From an uncultured Eubacteriales bacterium (GTDB lineage: Bacteria; Bacillota; Clostridia; Oscillospirales; Acutalibacteraceae), in assembly GCA_900318495.1 (NCBI GenBank), contig ONLA01000002.1, forward strand, positions 1 to 64,000: DNA of 64,000 bases, written 5' to 3'. Of this stretch, positions 1 to 8,097 are shown in pieces. The notes under the pieces are model-generated. The model was given only the letters and a program-made list of their open reading frames with translations, was not told where the DNA came from and ran no database searches. Each line of letters begins with the position of its first letter. Position 1 is the stretch's first letter. The translations under genes and the position numbers were made by a program.

Positions 1-1
1 G

Positions 2-160
2 AACTTTTTCGGGCTTATGGTAATAATCTGGCTGATTATCAACGAGCTTATTTCAATCCTCGAAAACCTCGGCGAAATCGGCGTGCCTATGCCGCCGTTC
101 CTCGTAAAGACGGTTAAAAATTTAAAAGGCAGAGTGGACGATGAAACCAAATTGTATTGA
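2..160 (+). CDS. Phage-type holin, C-terminal end (cut by window edge)
   Basis: An open frame enters from the left edge and stops with TGA at 158-160. The readable part is a hydrophobic segment (GLMVIIWLIINELISILENL) followed by a short polar tail (PMPPFLVKTVKNLKGRVDDE). That is the usual end of small clostridial phage holins of the holin 4/TcdE type, which form the membrane lesion that lets an endolysin reach the wall. It overlaps the next gene, a lysozyme, by 20 bases in another frame, which is the expected holin-endolysin arrangement. Family assignment is inferred from the tail and the neighbour only, since the N-terminus is outside the window. Confidence 0.72.
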   Translation, partial: NFFGLMVIIWLIINELISILENLGEIGVPMPPFLVKTVKNLKGRVDDETKLY

Positions 161-1130
161 TATTTCAACATGGCAGCAGAATATTGACTTTAACAAGGTT
201 AAAGCCGCAGGCGTTACGTCGGTGATAATTCGCGCGGGCTTCAGCACCGTAAAGGACAATCAGTTCGAGAATCATTACAGAGGCGCGAAGGCGGCAGGCT
301 TGAATATCGGAGCGTATTGGTACAGCTACGCTTACAATACATATGAATCCGCACAGGAGGCAAAGGCGTGCGCCAAAATTTTAAAGGGCAAAAGCTTTGA
401 CCTGCCTGTGTACTACGATATGGAGGAAGCAGGACAGATACCGCTCGGTATGAGCACGCTCACGGACGTGGCGTGCAGCTTCCTTGAAACGCTCAAAGCG
501 GATGGTTACCGCGTCGGAATATATTCGAGCCCGAGCTGGTTTACGTCGTGTCTGAACTATGAATTGCTGAAAACAAAGTATTCTATATGGCTTGCTCACT
601 GGTCCGGCTCGCACAGCCGCCCGTGCGATATTTGGCAGTACGGAGTTGGAAGCGTAAGCGGAGTTTCGGGCGATTGTGACTGCAATATTATTGAGAACAC
701 AGCGGTTATCTCGGCAAATTCCGGAGGAAACGCAGACGATACCGGCGCGGTCAAAGAGGTGCAGGGCTGGTTAAACAATCAATTCGGTTCCGGACTTGAT
801 GTTGACGGGATTTACGGAAAGCTCACACGCGGGGCACTCATTAAAGCGCTGCAAACCGCTCTCAATAACAAAGGCGCGAATCTTGAGGTTGACGGAATCT
901 ACGGAGCCTGCACCGGGCTTGCGGTAACTAATCTTGCAGCCGGTGACACCGGAGATTTAGTAGAAATCTTGCAGGCAATGCTTATCTGCCGAGGATACAC
1001 CACAGGCGGCCTTGACGGTATATTCGGCGCACAAACTGACAAAGCCGTCCGCGCCTTCCAGTCCGACAACGGATTATTTGTTGACGGAATTGCAGGCAAG
1101 GCGACCTTTGGAACGCTAACAAGTCTATAA
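141..1130 (+). CDS. GH25 lysozyme (endolysin) with two peptidoglycan-binding repeats
   Basis: A 329-residue N-acetylmuramidase of glycoside hydrolase family 25. The catalytic domain covers about residues 1-190: D7 in CIDIS and the pair D93/E95 in YYDMEE match the acidic active-site residues of the family. Two PG_binding_1-type repeats follow (about 203-265 and 268-329), each with a VDGIYG- or LDGIFG-like motif. No signal peptide is seen, which fits release through the overlapping upstream holin. Together they look like the lysis module of a prophage or remnant lying to the left of the window. A strong terminator follows at 1220-1254. A cellular wall hydrolase is possible, but the holin overlap makes a phage origin more likely. 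Confidence 0.9.
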   Translation: MKPNCIDISTWQQNIDFNKVKAAGVTSVIIRAGFSTVKDNQFENHYRGAKAAGLNIGAYWYSYAYNTYESAQEAKACAKILKGKSFDLPVYYDMEEAGQIPLGMSTLTDVACSFLETLKADGYRVGIYSSPSWFTSCLNYELLKTKYSIWLAHWSGSHSRPCDIWQYGVGSVSGVSGDCDCNIIENTAVISANSGGNADDTGAVKEVQGWLNNQFGSGLDVDGIYGKLTRGALIKALQTALNNKGANLEVDGIYGACTGLAVTNLAAGDTGDLVEILQAMLICRGYTTGGLDGIFGAQTDKAVRAFQSDNGLFVDGIAGKATFGTLTSL

Positions 1131-1219
1131 AAAATAACCCCCAAGGGACATTGCTCTGATGAAACAACGGCTTTAAGCTTACTTCAGCGGGCAACGCAGT
1201 AAACCATTGGGAACTTTTT

Positions 1220-1254
1220 GCAGGGGTGACCGTCGGAATCACCCCTGCTTTTTT
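1220..1254 (+). terminator. Rho-independent terminator after the lysozyme
   Basis: A perfect 10-bp stem (1220-1229 with 1239-1248, arms GCAGGGGTGA and TCACCCCTGC) and a 9-base loop are followed by six T residues. It lies 90 bases after the lysozyme stop and closes the lysis module. Confidence 0.88.
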
Positions 1255-1588
1255 ATAAGAAACTATTCACGCCGCCTTGCGGCATTTTATCGTGCGGACA
1301 AATTTTTTACAAAGTTACGATTCAGTTAAATCCGCGGCGGACTGTTTCATCCGCGCTGCAAGGACAGCACCTCAACCTATTTCAAGGGCATTACAACCCT
1401 GCAGCCTGTCACTGGGGAAGAACAGGCGGAAATGGAACGCCGCGAAAAGCGATTAGAACAAAGATGCTTGGATGTCGGGAATGTTGTGCAAAAACAAAAC
1501 GCAAAAAATAATATTGTTTTTCTCATTCTACACTTCCTTCTTTCCGGATATAGTTTTATCTGTAAATTTTGATAACCCACATGCTGCT
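1255..1588. other. Gene-poor stretch with a possible coding remnant
   Basis: There is no convincing complete gene between the lysozyme terminator and the small membrane protein at 1589. A plus-strand frame is open from about 1330 to 1569. Its middle part (residues such as STYFKGITTLQPVTGEEQ, then a charged helix ending in DVGNVVQKQ) reads like real protein, but it has no start codon and its end runs into hydrophobic out-of-family sequence. This fits a decayed fragment of a mobile-element gene. The family was not recognised with confidence. Confidence 0.3.
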
Positions 1589-1891
1589 TCACTCAACATT
1601 TTTCATCAGCTTTGTGCCGAGCCAAATAAAGAATACCGCCGCAGGTATCAGTACAATTAAGCCCGCAAGCGGATTCAACAGTCCGGTCAAGGCACTTAAC
1701 GCGGGTGCTGCCGCGACAAGCGCAATCACCTTTGCAAGCTGCGTCATATATTTCTTTTCATTTTTCGGCTTGAAGGATACCCGGGCGCGAAGCGGAATCA
1801 TTTTATAATCCTTAAGCAATGCCGTTAAGCCGGCATATAACAACAGCAGCGCGGAAAAAGCAGCCATTAAAATTGAAAAACCGTATTCCAT
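1589..1891 (-). CDS. Small two- to three-span membrane protein, unknown
   Basis: A 100-residue protein with a hydrophobic N-terminal helix (about 5-27), a basic middle (RARVSFKPKNEKK) and a hydrophobic C-terminal half (about 52-92) probably forming a helical hairpin. The ATG is preceded by GGGAGA at good spacing. No family was recognised and no catalytic motif is visible. It lies 21 bases after the DUF1349-like gene on the same strand, so the two may be co-transcribed. The basic segment between membrane spans suggests a cytoplasmic loop. Confidence 0.6.
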   Translation of the reverse strand: MEYGFSILMAAFSALLLLYAGLTALLKDYKMIPLRARVSFKPKNEKKYMTQLAKVIALVAAAPALSALTGLLNPLAGLIVLIPAAVFFIWLGTKLMKNVE

Positions 1892-1912
1892 TATCTTCTC
1901 CCGATGAATATG

Positions 1913-2512
1913 TCAATCAGGCTGCTGACCGTCGTGAGCCTGCCATACACATTCCGTAACTTCCATATTTGAGAATATAGCTTTGAAGCTTGAAGCCTCC
2001 GGACTGCACGCGTAAATGCCAAAGCTTATTTTATCCTTCGCTTTATTCATATGACAAATACGCATTTGCCGGAAGTGCACTCCGTCAGCCGAGCACTCTA
2101 TTCTGAAGTCGTCCCCACGTCTGCTCAATCTGTACCACATTGTTTTAACATCGGCAGGAAGCTCTGTGGTAGCCCAGTCCGAGTAGCCGCCGTTGGTAAC
2201 AACGCTTCCTAAATGCTGTATCTCCGCATTTTCATATTCAACAGACGCTTTCAGCCAGTTTTCACTGTCAAGGTAGATAACAATACCGCATTGATCAAAG
2301 CGGTGCTTGCTGTCGCTGAAATCGGTTTTTACAACAAACGAAAAGAACTCTTGCTCCGTTTCCGATTGCAGCAAAGGAGCGTTGTCGTTTCGAAAATGAT
2401 AGTATGTACGCTGCCATAAGTCTGTATGCGGTTCCGTTGTAATCTCAATCTTATCGTTTTGAATCGAGTATTGCAACGGTTCCCTAATCCATCTCATATT
2501 CTCAATCTTCAC
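1913..2512 (-). CDS. DUF1349-like beta-sandwich protein
   Basis: About 199 residues from the chosen GTG. The sequence resembles DUF1349 (concanavalin-like fold, once called regulation of enolase protein 1): a WIREP-type start, DQCGIVIYLDSENWLKASVEY in the middle, WYRLSRRGDDFRIECSADGVHFRQMR, and FGIYACSPEASSFKAIFSN near the end. Members are soluble and poorly characterised; sugar or ligand binding is only suspected. The GTG at 2512 has a G-rich site (GGATGGGG) upstream. An in-frame ATG at 2551 would overlap the upstream gene by 13 bases but has no clear ribosome-binding site. It probably belongs to a short operon with the nuclease-like gene upstream and the membrane protein downstream. Confidence 0.75.
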   Translation of the reverse strand: MKIENMRWIREPLQYSIQNDKIEITTEPHTDLWQRTYYHFRNDNAPLLQSETEQEFFSFVVKTDFSDSKHRFDQCGIVIYLDSENWLKASVEYENAEIQHLGSVVTNGGYSDWATTELPADVKTMWYRLSRRGDDFRIECSADGVHFRQMRICHMNKAKDKISFGIYACSPEASSFKAIFSNMEVTECVWQAHDGQQPD

Positions 2513-2538
2513 TAAACAACCCCATCCTTTATCAAAAA

Positions 2539-3054
2539 TCATTTGAACCATTCTATATTATCAATTCTTTCTAACAAAGCTTCCCATTTTTCCTTACCAT
2601 ACCATTTAATCCTATACCTCTTATTATCTTTTATTATTTCGCCGAGAGTAATATCAAAAAGTGTTTTACCGTTATCAAACAGAATCCATCGAATTCCATT
2701 AGTGTACAACACTATATCAAAGGATTGCTTATGTCCCCGTATTTGTTCATCTTCTTTATTCAATTCTATAGTCGGCATCTTCACTTCAATACATCCGTAA
2801 ACAGTAATATTATTTTGGTCTTTTTCACGGTTGAGTATTACAAAATCCGGAAAGCCGGCATTACCATAAAACCTTTTTGAAATATCAGATTTCCTTCTGT
2901 TAGAAACATCACGAACTGATAAACCGCACCCGTTCTTTGATTCTCTGATTAAACTTGCAATTATTGAATACAGCTCAATTTCCACACAGCCATTTTGGAT
3001 AAGCGCTAAATCTATTTCATCCTTAAATCTGCTGTATTCCCCCCAAAATGACAT
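2539..3054 (-). CDS. Orphan HsdR N-terminal-like (PD-(D/E)XK) protein
   Basis: A 171-residue protein resembling the N-terminal domain of type I restriction R subunits (HSDR_N). The core reads PDFVILNRE, then YGCIEVKMP, then SFDIVLYTNGIRWILFDNGK. D (in PDF) and E-x-K (in IEVK) fit the PD-(D/E)XK nuclease site, and the TNG-W-F strand is typical of the family. There is no helicase domain and no hsdM or hsdS nearby, so it is not a complete restriction system. AGGAGGAT precedes the ATG. By eye the gene is richer in A and T than its neighbours, which hints at transfer. Possible roles are a stand-alone nuclease or a remnant. Confidence 0.68.
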   Translation of the reverse strand: MSFWGEYSRFKDEIDLALIQNGCVEIELYSIIASLIRESKNGCGLSVRDVSNRRKSDISKRFYGNAGFPDFVILNREKDQNNITVYGCIEVKMPTIELNKEDEQIRGHKQSFDIVLYTNGIRWILFDNGKTLFDITLGEIIKDNKRYRIKWYGKEKWEALLERIDNIEWFK

Positions 3055-3143
3055 TTCCTAATCCTCCTTAAATTGTTCCGATATTATGATAACAGATAAT
3101 CAATTCCTTGTCTACAAGCTTCCGCAGATTCTGCAACCGTTTT

Positions 3144-3235
3144 ATACTAATTCCTGATAGAAAGTAGACTTATATTTTGCGAGGATATTTTTCGCAAGAC
3201 AAGGCGAAGGACGCGGCAAGGCTGGCGCCTTGCAA
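3144..3235 (+). repeat. 92-bp dispersed repeat, copy 1
   Basis: Identical base for base to 15743-15834 and 31659-31750, all in the same orientation. It contains two potential hairpins: TTGCGA with TCGCAA early on, and GCAAGG with CCTTGC at the right end. It sits between the ilvD 3' end and the HsdR_N-like gene and encodes no plausible protein. Confidence 0.93.
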
Positions 3236-3262
3236 CTCTTTTCTAATCTGTTCTCTAAAACA

Positions 3263-3296
3263 CAAACAAGCGACAGATTTTCACCCGTCGCCTGTC
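3263..3296 (-). terminator. Weak terminator candidate downstream of ilvD
   Basis: On the minus strand a short stem (GCGAC 3287-3291 with GTCGC 3270-3274) is followed by a T-rich run interrupted by G. It lies about 55 bases after the ilvD stop. The stem is short, so confidence is low. Confidence 0.35.
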
Positions 3297-3346
3297 TTAT
3301 TCTCTTATTCTGTTTTATTCCGACTATTGACAGAGAGCCTAAATTT

Positions 3347-5005
3347 TTAAGAAAGCACAGCGCCCTGAGCGCCTGAGCTAACAAGCTTTGCGTAGCGCGC
3401 AAGATAACCTGTGGTAATCTTGGGCTCGCGAGGCTGCCATTTAGCCTTGCGTTCGGCAAGCTCCTCGTCGGAAAGCTTAACGTTGATTGTATTGGCGTTG
3501 ATGTCAATTTCGATAATGTCGCCGTCCTGAATCAGAGCAATGGGACCGCCGACTGCCGCTTCCGGCGAAACGTGACCGATTGAAGCGCCTCTGGTCGCGC
3601 CTGAAAAACGTCCGTCTGTGATAAGAGCTACCGTGCTGCCGAGTCCCATTCCCATAATAGCGGAGGTCGGGTTGAGCATTTCGCGCATTCCGGGGCCGCC
3701 CTTGGGACCTTCATAGCGGATAACAACAACATCGCCTGCCTCAATCTTGCCGCCGTTAATAGCCGCCATAGCGTCCTCCTCGCAGTCAAACACCTTGGCA
3801 GGGCCGCTGTGGCTGAGCATTTCGGGAGCAACAGCGGAGCGTTTAACAACGCAGCTGTCGGGAGCAAGGTTGCCGCGCAAAACGGCAATACCGCCTGTTG
3901 TGCTGTAGGGATTGTCAACCGGACGGATAACGTCGGGATCTTTATTCACAACACCCTCGATATTTTCGGCAATGGTTTTGCCTGTGCAGGTGATAATATC
4001 GGTTGTAAGAAGTCCGAGCTTGTTAATCTCGTTCATAACAGCGTAAATTCCGCCTGCCTCGTTCAAATCCTCAATATAAGTTCTGCCTGCCGGCGCAAGA
4101 TGGCAAAGGTTGGGAGTATGTGAACTTATTTCGTTGGCAATATCAAGGTTCAGGTCGATTCCGCACTCGTGGGCAATTGCCGGAAGGTGAAGCATTGAGT
4201 TTGTGGAACAGCCCAGCGCCATATCCATAGTAAGAGCGTTTCTGAACGCCGCCTCGGTCATAATGTCGCGCGGCTTAATGTCCTTTTCAAGCAGCTCCAT
4301 AATCTTCATACCGGCGCGCTTGGCAAGCTGGATTCTCTCGGAATAAACCGCGGGAATTGTGCCGTTGCCGCGAAGCGCCATACCCAGCACCTCGGTAAGA
4401 CAGTTCATCGAATTAGCAGTATACATACCCGAGCAGGATCCGCAGCTCGGACAAGCCTTGTTCTCGTATTCGTTCAGCTCCTCGGCAGTGATTTTGCCGG
4501 AATTGTAGGAGCCAACAGCCTCAAACATACTCGAAAGGCTGGTTTTTGCGCCCTTTACCCTGCCGGCGAGCATTGGACCGCCGCTTACAAAAATACAGGG
4601 AATGTTAAGTCTTGCGGCTGCCATAAGCAAGCCCGGAACGTTTTTATCGCAGTTGGGAACCATTACAAGCGCGTCAAAAGCGTGGGCAATCGCCATAGCT
4701 TCGGTTGAATCCGCAATCAAATCACGCGTTACAAGCGAATATTTCATTCCGCGGTGTCCCATTGCGATGCCGTCGCAAACCGCGATAGCGGGAAAAACAA
4801 CCGGGTTGCCGCCTGCAAGGGCAACGCCTTTTTTTACGCCCTCAACAATTTTGTCTATATTCATATGTCCGGGGACAATCTCATTATAGGAGCTTACAAT
4901 GCCTATCATCGGCTTTTTAATCTCCTCGTCGGTCATACCCAAAGCGTGCAGCAGTGAACGCTGCGGAGCGCATTGAGCGCCTGTTCTTATTGCGTCACTT
5001 CTCAT
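3347..5005 (-). CDS. ilvD: Dihydroxy-acid dehydratase
   Basis: A 552-residue Fe-S enzyme that converts 2,3-dihydroxy-3-methyl acids to 2-oxo acids in valine, leucine and isoleucine synthesis. Visible motifs are CDKNVPG with its cluster cysteine, the [19 protein letters not shown] signature, the [16 protein letters not shown] segment, and the C-terminal GGPGMREML and [11 protein letters not shown] blocks. Length is normal for the family. The start at 5005 was chosen because AAAGGAA lies 10 bases upstream; the longer open frame to 5062 would include the promoter. It stands alone, with no other branched-chain genes in the window. A good sigma-A-type promoter lies just upstream and leaves a short leader with no room for a T-box. 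Confidence 0.97.
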   Translation of the reverse strand: MRSDAIRTGAQCAPQRSLLHALGMTDEEIKKPMIGIVSSYNEIVPGHMNIDKIVEGVKKGVALAGGNPVVFPAIAVCDGIAMGHRGMKYSLVTRDLIADSTEAMAIAHAFDALVMVPNCDKNVPGLLMAAARLNIPCIFVSGGPMLAGRVKGAKTSLSSMFEAVGSYNSGKITAEELNEYENKACPSCGSCSGMYTANSMNCLTEVLGMALRGNGTIPAVYSERIQLAKRAGMKIMELLEKDIKPRDIMTEAAFRNALTMDMALGCSTNSMLHLPAIAHECGIDLNLDIANEISSHTPNLCHLAPAGRTYIEDLNEAGGIYAVMNEINKLGLLTTDIITCTGKTIAENIEGVVNKDPDVIRPVDNPYSTTGGIAVLRGNLAPDSCVVKRSAVAPEMLSHSGPAKVFDCEEDAMAAINGGKIEAGDVVVIRYEGPKGGPGMREMLNPTSAIMGMGLGSTVALITDGRFSGATRGASIGHVSPEAAVGGPIALIQDGDIIEIDINANTINVKLSDEELAERKAKWQPREPKITTGYLARYAKLVSSGAQGAVLS

Positions 5006-5033
5006 AGGAATCATTCCTTTCGTTTTTTTATTT

Positions 5034-5062
5034 ATTTTATCACAAAATAATATATTTTTCAA
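5034..5062 (-). promoter_or_regulatory. ilvD promoter
   Basis: Reading the minus strand, -35 TTGAAA (5057-5062) and -10 TAAAAT (5034-5039) are separated by 17 bases. The start codon is about 28 bases after the -10, so no long leader is present. Confidence 0.7.
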
Positions 5063-5071
5063 TAGAAATTC

Positions 5072-5105
5072 AAAAGACAGCCCGGCTTTGTTTGGGCTGT
5101 CTTTC
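5072..5105 (-). terminator. Terminator after the LCP gene
   Basis: A near-perfect stem with arms AAGACAGCCC (minus-strand 5' arm 5094-5103, 3' arm 5074-5083) and a 10-base loop, followed by TTTT on the minus strand. It begins within 10 bases of the LCP stop codon. Confidence 0.8.
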
Positions 5106-5111
5106 AGTCAA

Positions 5112-6329
5112 TTATTTATCGACCTTGTCATAGAATGTATCAAGGAACATTTCGTAAAATTCATCTTCCTTAACATAGTTTGCCGCGTTTTCACCCTTCT
5201 TTTCAACCGTAACCGGAATGCTCTTCATTTCAATTTTCATATCCTTATTGAGAATAAACTCGGTTGCAAGATACGTTATCTTGTTAGCGTTAAGGTTTGT
5301 AAACGAAAACGGCTTTGTAGCGTTAAAAACGCTTATAGGCACACCGATATCGCCCTTTGTCTTATTAACAAACTTCTTGATAAACGCGTTCAGGTATACT
5401 CTCTGGCGCAGATTTCGTTTTAGGTTCGCATCAACGGTATACATATCGCGCGCGCGTACAAACAAAAGCGCGTCAGAGCCTTCAAGGTGATATTTTTCGC
5501 CTTTTTCGAAGATTCTGATTGTCTCGGTAGACTTTACGTCCACTCCGCCGATGCTGTCATTGAGCTCGGGAACGCCCTCCATCTTTAAAGCAAAGTACGA
5601 ACTGATGGGAATGTTATAGAAAAGCGAACGAACAGCCGCCATAGTGTTTACACAGCTGGTATCACCGCCGTCGCCGTACGCGAAGGAAAGCGCGATTTGC
5701 ATTTTTTCAGTTCCCGAATAACCGCCGGACGGCGAGAACACCTTGACGTCTGTCATAATATCACGAGGAATATTAATTATGGTAACCTTGGATTTTTCGC
5801 TGTTAATTGCGGCGATTGCAAGCACGTCCGACTGACCGTTATTGCCTATTCCGTCGGTTTCGTTGCCGTTGTTTTCATCAATACCAATGAACAACAGGTT
5901 CATAATATCAGGATTGAACTTGTACTTGCCGCCTTTGTAATAAACATACTTGCCGTCGTCAACCGATTCAACCTTTTCCGGAGCTTCAATTTTTACAGCG
6001 TCATGCTTTAGCTCGTTTTTTCCGCTGTTATACAACACCGCAAAGCCGCACGCTGCTATTGCTGCGGCAAGCAGCAAAAGAATTCCGATTATAATTAATA
6101 CTCGTTTTAAAACCTTTTTGTTTTTTCTGCGGTGCCTTTTTGAACGTTTACCGCCTCTTGATGAGTGATGATGACTATGCCCTGACGAAGTAATAATCTT
6201 AATAGCCTCGCGGTTGTCACCCGAATTGTTTGCGGAATTTATTGCTTCCGGTTCGTTATTTAAATCGTCACTGTTAATCTCCTGAAACTCACCGGATACT
6301 ACTTTTTCATTCTTTTCTGTGTCTGCCAC
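5112..6329 (-). CDS. LytR-CpsA-Psr (LCP) family wall-polymer ligase
   Basis: A 405-residue membrane protein with a basic cytoplasmic N-terminus (about 1-75, His-, Arg- and Lys-rich around 52-74), one membrane helix (about 76-97) and an extracellular LCP domain (about 135-350). Typical LCP strings are NLLFIGIDE, SDVLAIAAINSEKSKVTIINIPRD, MEGVPELNDSIGGVDV and LLFVRARD...RNLRQRVYL. LCP proteins transfer lipid-linked anionic polymers such as teichoic acid or capsule to peptidoglycan. The start is GTG at 6329, six bases after GGGAGG; the second codon onward reads ADTEKNEK. It is monocistronic, with its own terminator at 5072. The target polymer cannot be told from the sequence. Confidence 0.92.
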   Translation of the reverse strand: MADTEKNEKVVSGEFQEINSDDLNNEPEAINSANNSGDNREAIKIITSSGHSHHHSSRGGKRSKRHRRKNKKVLKRVLIIIGILLLLAAAIAACGFAVLYNSGKNELKHDAVKIEAPEKVESVDDGKYVYYKGGKYKFNPDIMNLLFIGIDENNGNETDGIGNNGQSDVLAIAAINSEKSKVTIINIPRDIMTDVKVFSPSGGYSGTEKMQIALSFAYGDGGDTSCVNTMAAVRSLFYNIPISSYFALKMEGVPELNDSIGGVDVKSTETIRIFEKGEKYHLEGSDALLFVRARDMYTVDANLKRNLRQRVYLNAFIKKFVNKTKGDIGVPISVFNATKPFSFTNLNANKITYLATEFILNKDMKIEMKSIPVTVEKKGENAANYVKEDEFYEMFLDTFYDKVDK

Positions 6330-6477
6330 ACTAAACCTCCCAACAAAATGCAGCGCGAACCGTCAGCATTAGTTAACGGTATCAGTTTTTAACAACATCT
6401 CTGCACACGACTCCGTATTTGATACTGTTTTCTAAAATATTACGCCGGAGTAATAGTAAAACAATTTACTATAAAGG

Positions 6478-6507
6478 AAAAAGAGAGTGGCAAAACCACC
6501 CTCTTTA
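6478..6507 (-). terminator. Terminator after the SPQTG surface protein
   Basis: On the minus strand the arm AAAGAGGGTGG pairs with CCACTCTCTTT across a 5-base loop, followed by a T-rich tail. It lies 19 bases after the stop of the gene at 6526. Confidence 0.82.
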
Positions 6508-6525
6508 TCAGTTAATCTTAGTTAA

Positions 6526-7095
6526 TTACTTCTTAGAAGTCTTCTTTGCAACAACAACAGCAGATGCAAGTGTAAGGGCAACCACTGAGAGCACAACAAA
6601 TGTTACTGCATCATTAGAGCCGGTCTGAGGAGACTTGGAGCCGTTGTCAACATAGCTTCCTTTGTTTCCCTTGCTGCCGTTGTTACCGTCAGTCTTTCCG
6701 GAATCGCCTTTTTCGCCCTTATCGGTACCGTCTTTTGAACCGTCGTCGGGAGTGCCAACCTTTTCAAACTTGGGAGTTACTTTGATATCATCTCCGATTC
6801 TGAAGGTAAGGTCGGGATCATCGGGATTTCCGCCGCGGGGAACAGCGCCGTCAATTGACCAGCCGATAAACTTGTAGCCGTCATTAGGAACAGCGTGAAT
6901 AGTTACAGTCTGGAAACCGTCCTCATCAACGCCTGTATCATAAGTATAAGTCGCTGTACCGCCTTCCGAAGGAACTATAGTTACATTATAGTTGCCCTTT
7001 GTAGGCGATGGACTGTTTACAGACTCCGCAAAAGCAGGAATCACTGAGAGCGATAAAATTAAAATTGCTGCAAGTACTGAGATTACCTTTTTCAT
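6526..7095 (-). CDS. Secreted surface protein with SPQTG sorting signal
   Basis: A 189-residue protein starting at 7095 (GGAGGG seven bases upstream). It has a signal peptide (MKKVISVLAAILILSLSVIPAFAES), then one domain (about 35-110) with GYKFIGWSIDG and KVTPKFEK that resembles InlB/flg_new B-repeats, then a Gly/Asp/Lys-rich linker. The C-terminus has SPQTGS, a hydrophobic helix and a KKTSKK tail. SPQTG is a sortase signal of the non-LPXTG kind known in clostridial class B sortase systems. The sortase at 7243 is 147 bases upstream on the same strand, so this is a likely substrate. It has its own promoter and terminator. Confidence 0.8.
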   Translation of the reverse strand: MKKVISVLAAILILSLSVIPAFAESVNSPSPTKGNYNVTIVPSEGGTATYTYDTGVDEDGFQTVTIHAVPNDGYKFIGWSIDGAVPRGGNPDDPDLTFRIGDDIKVTPKFEKVGTPDDGSKDGTDKGEKGDSGKTDGNNGSKGNKGSYVDNGSKSPQTGSNDAVTFVVLSVVALTLASAVVVAKKTSKK

Positions 7096-7140
7096 GATAA
7101 TTCCCTCCATTTATTTTGGTTTAAAATTTAACCTATAGAT

Positions 7141-7169
7141 ATTCTATCATAATTTGTTTATTTTGTAAA
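7141..7169 (-). promoter_or_regulatory. Promoter of the SPQTG protein
   Basis: On the minus strand, -35 TTTACA (7164-7169), a 17-base spacer and -10 TAGAAT (7141-7146). The coding start at 7095 follows after a leader of about 40 bases. Confidence 0.72.
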
Positions 7170-7242
7170 GAAAATTTTTTTATAAAATATCACAAAATAT
7201 TTTTTCTTTTTGGCATAATAGTCTTAAATTATGCACAAAAAA

Positions 7243-8088
7243 TCACAATCTGCTTTGTAGTGCCGACTGCAGCGGCGTTTCTTTTTCAAGCTTGCCTACA
7301 ACAAGATACCGTCCCTCGCCGTAGTCAAGGCACGTGCTCAAAACCACAAGCTTGTCATCCGTTGTAACCTTTACGTCTTTTCTGACGTTTTTTGAAACCG
7401 AGCGCGGATTCACCACGTCATCAATGAAAGCTTCGTAAGCTTCGTCGTCGCTGAAATTAAATGAGTTCATAATATGCCTGTCGTCATATTCAAACGCCGA
7501 AACTACAGAATAATCGAGCTGCTTGTCATCGGTATAAATCGTAAAGCTTGAGTTGCTGTTAAAAAACTCAGGATCCTCATAACGGTGCAGCGTGGCAAAC
7601 ATTGAACCGTCAAGCATATTATGTCCGTACAATACCGTAACCCTGTCCTGAAAAGTGCGCATATTGCACTTTTGTGAATAAATCGAGCCCGCGAACGCAT
7701 AGTTTCCGTCAAGGTCATGGTCAAGATAAAAGTTATCGTTTGTAGGACTCTGAAGCACCGGATAGTCAACCAAGGTTCCGGGAACGGTTATCCACGCGTA
7801 GATGTCGGTATTGCGGTCATTCAGCCCTGAAAACTCAATCGGGTTTTCCTTTGGCTTGACTGTTGAAGGCTGTGTGCTGTCCTTGCCGGAGCTTCCGCCC
7901 GAATTATTGCCGCTATCACCACTGCCGTTTGAACCGGCAGTGCTCTTGACATAAGAGCTTGCCGCGGTTTTATATTTTTCATTTGAAGCCTGATTATTAA
8001 AATTCTTAAAAAGAATAAAACCTACAATTCCCAACACTGCAACCGCCAAAATAACTATCACTACAGTTAAAATACGTTTTTTGTTCAT
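7243..8088 (-). CDS. Sortase, class B-like
   Basis: A 281-residue membrane-bound cysteine transpeptidase. It has an N-terminal anchor (about 5-27) and a Ser/Gly-rich linker (about 40-85), then the sortase domain: NTDIYAWITVPGTLVDYPVLQS, VLYGHNM with catalytic H156, VVLSTC with catalytic C253, and GEGRYLVV with R260. YGHNM together with the long insertion between His and Cys favours class B. It would cleave signals such as the SPQTG of the neighbouring protein and attach them to peptidoglycan. It begins 9 bases after the gene at 8098, so the two are co-transcribed. Confidence 0.92.
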   Translation of the reverse strand: MNKKRILTVVIVILAVAVLGIVGFILFKNFNNQASNEKYKTAASSYVKSTAGSNGSGDSGNNSGGSSGKDSTQPSTVKPKENPIEFSGLNDRNTDIYAWITVPGTLVDYPVLQSPTNDNFYLDHDLDGNYAFAGSIYSQKCNMRTFQDRVTVLYGHNMLDGSMFATLHRYEDPEFFNSNSSFTIYTDDKQLDYSVVSAFEYDDRHIMNSFNFSDDEAYEAFIDDVVNPRSVSKNVRKDVKVTTDDKLVVLSTCLDYGEGRYLVVGKLEKETPLQSALQSRL

Positions 8089-8097
8089 ATTATTACC

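Noticed and set aside
3142..3507. Minus-strand open frame across repeat copy 1, ending in the same residues as frames over copies 2 and 3
   Set aside because: The shared tail is only the translation of the 92-bp repeat, and the frame overlaps the end of ilvD.
5006..5033. T-box or other leader control for ilvD
   Set aside because: The promoter lies so close to the start that only a short leader exists; no T-box signature was seen. The same search for cysK was also negative.
7212..7234. Stem GCATAAT...ATTATGC after the sortase gene as a terminator
   Set aside because: No T run follows on the minus strand, so it is not a convincing terminator.
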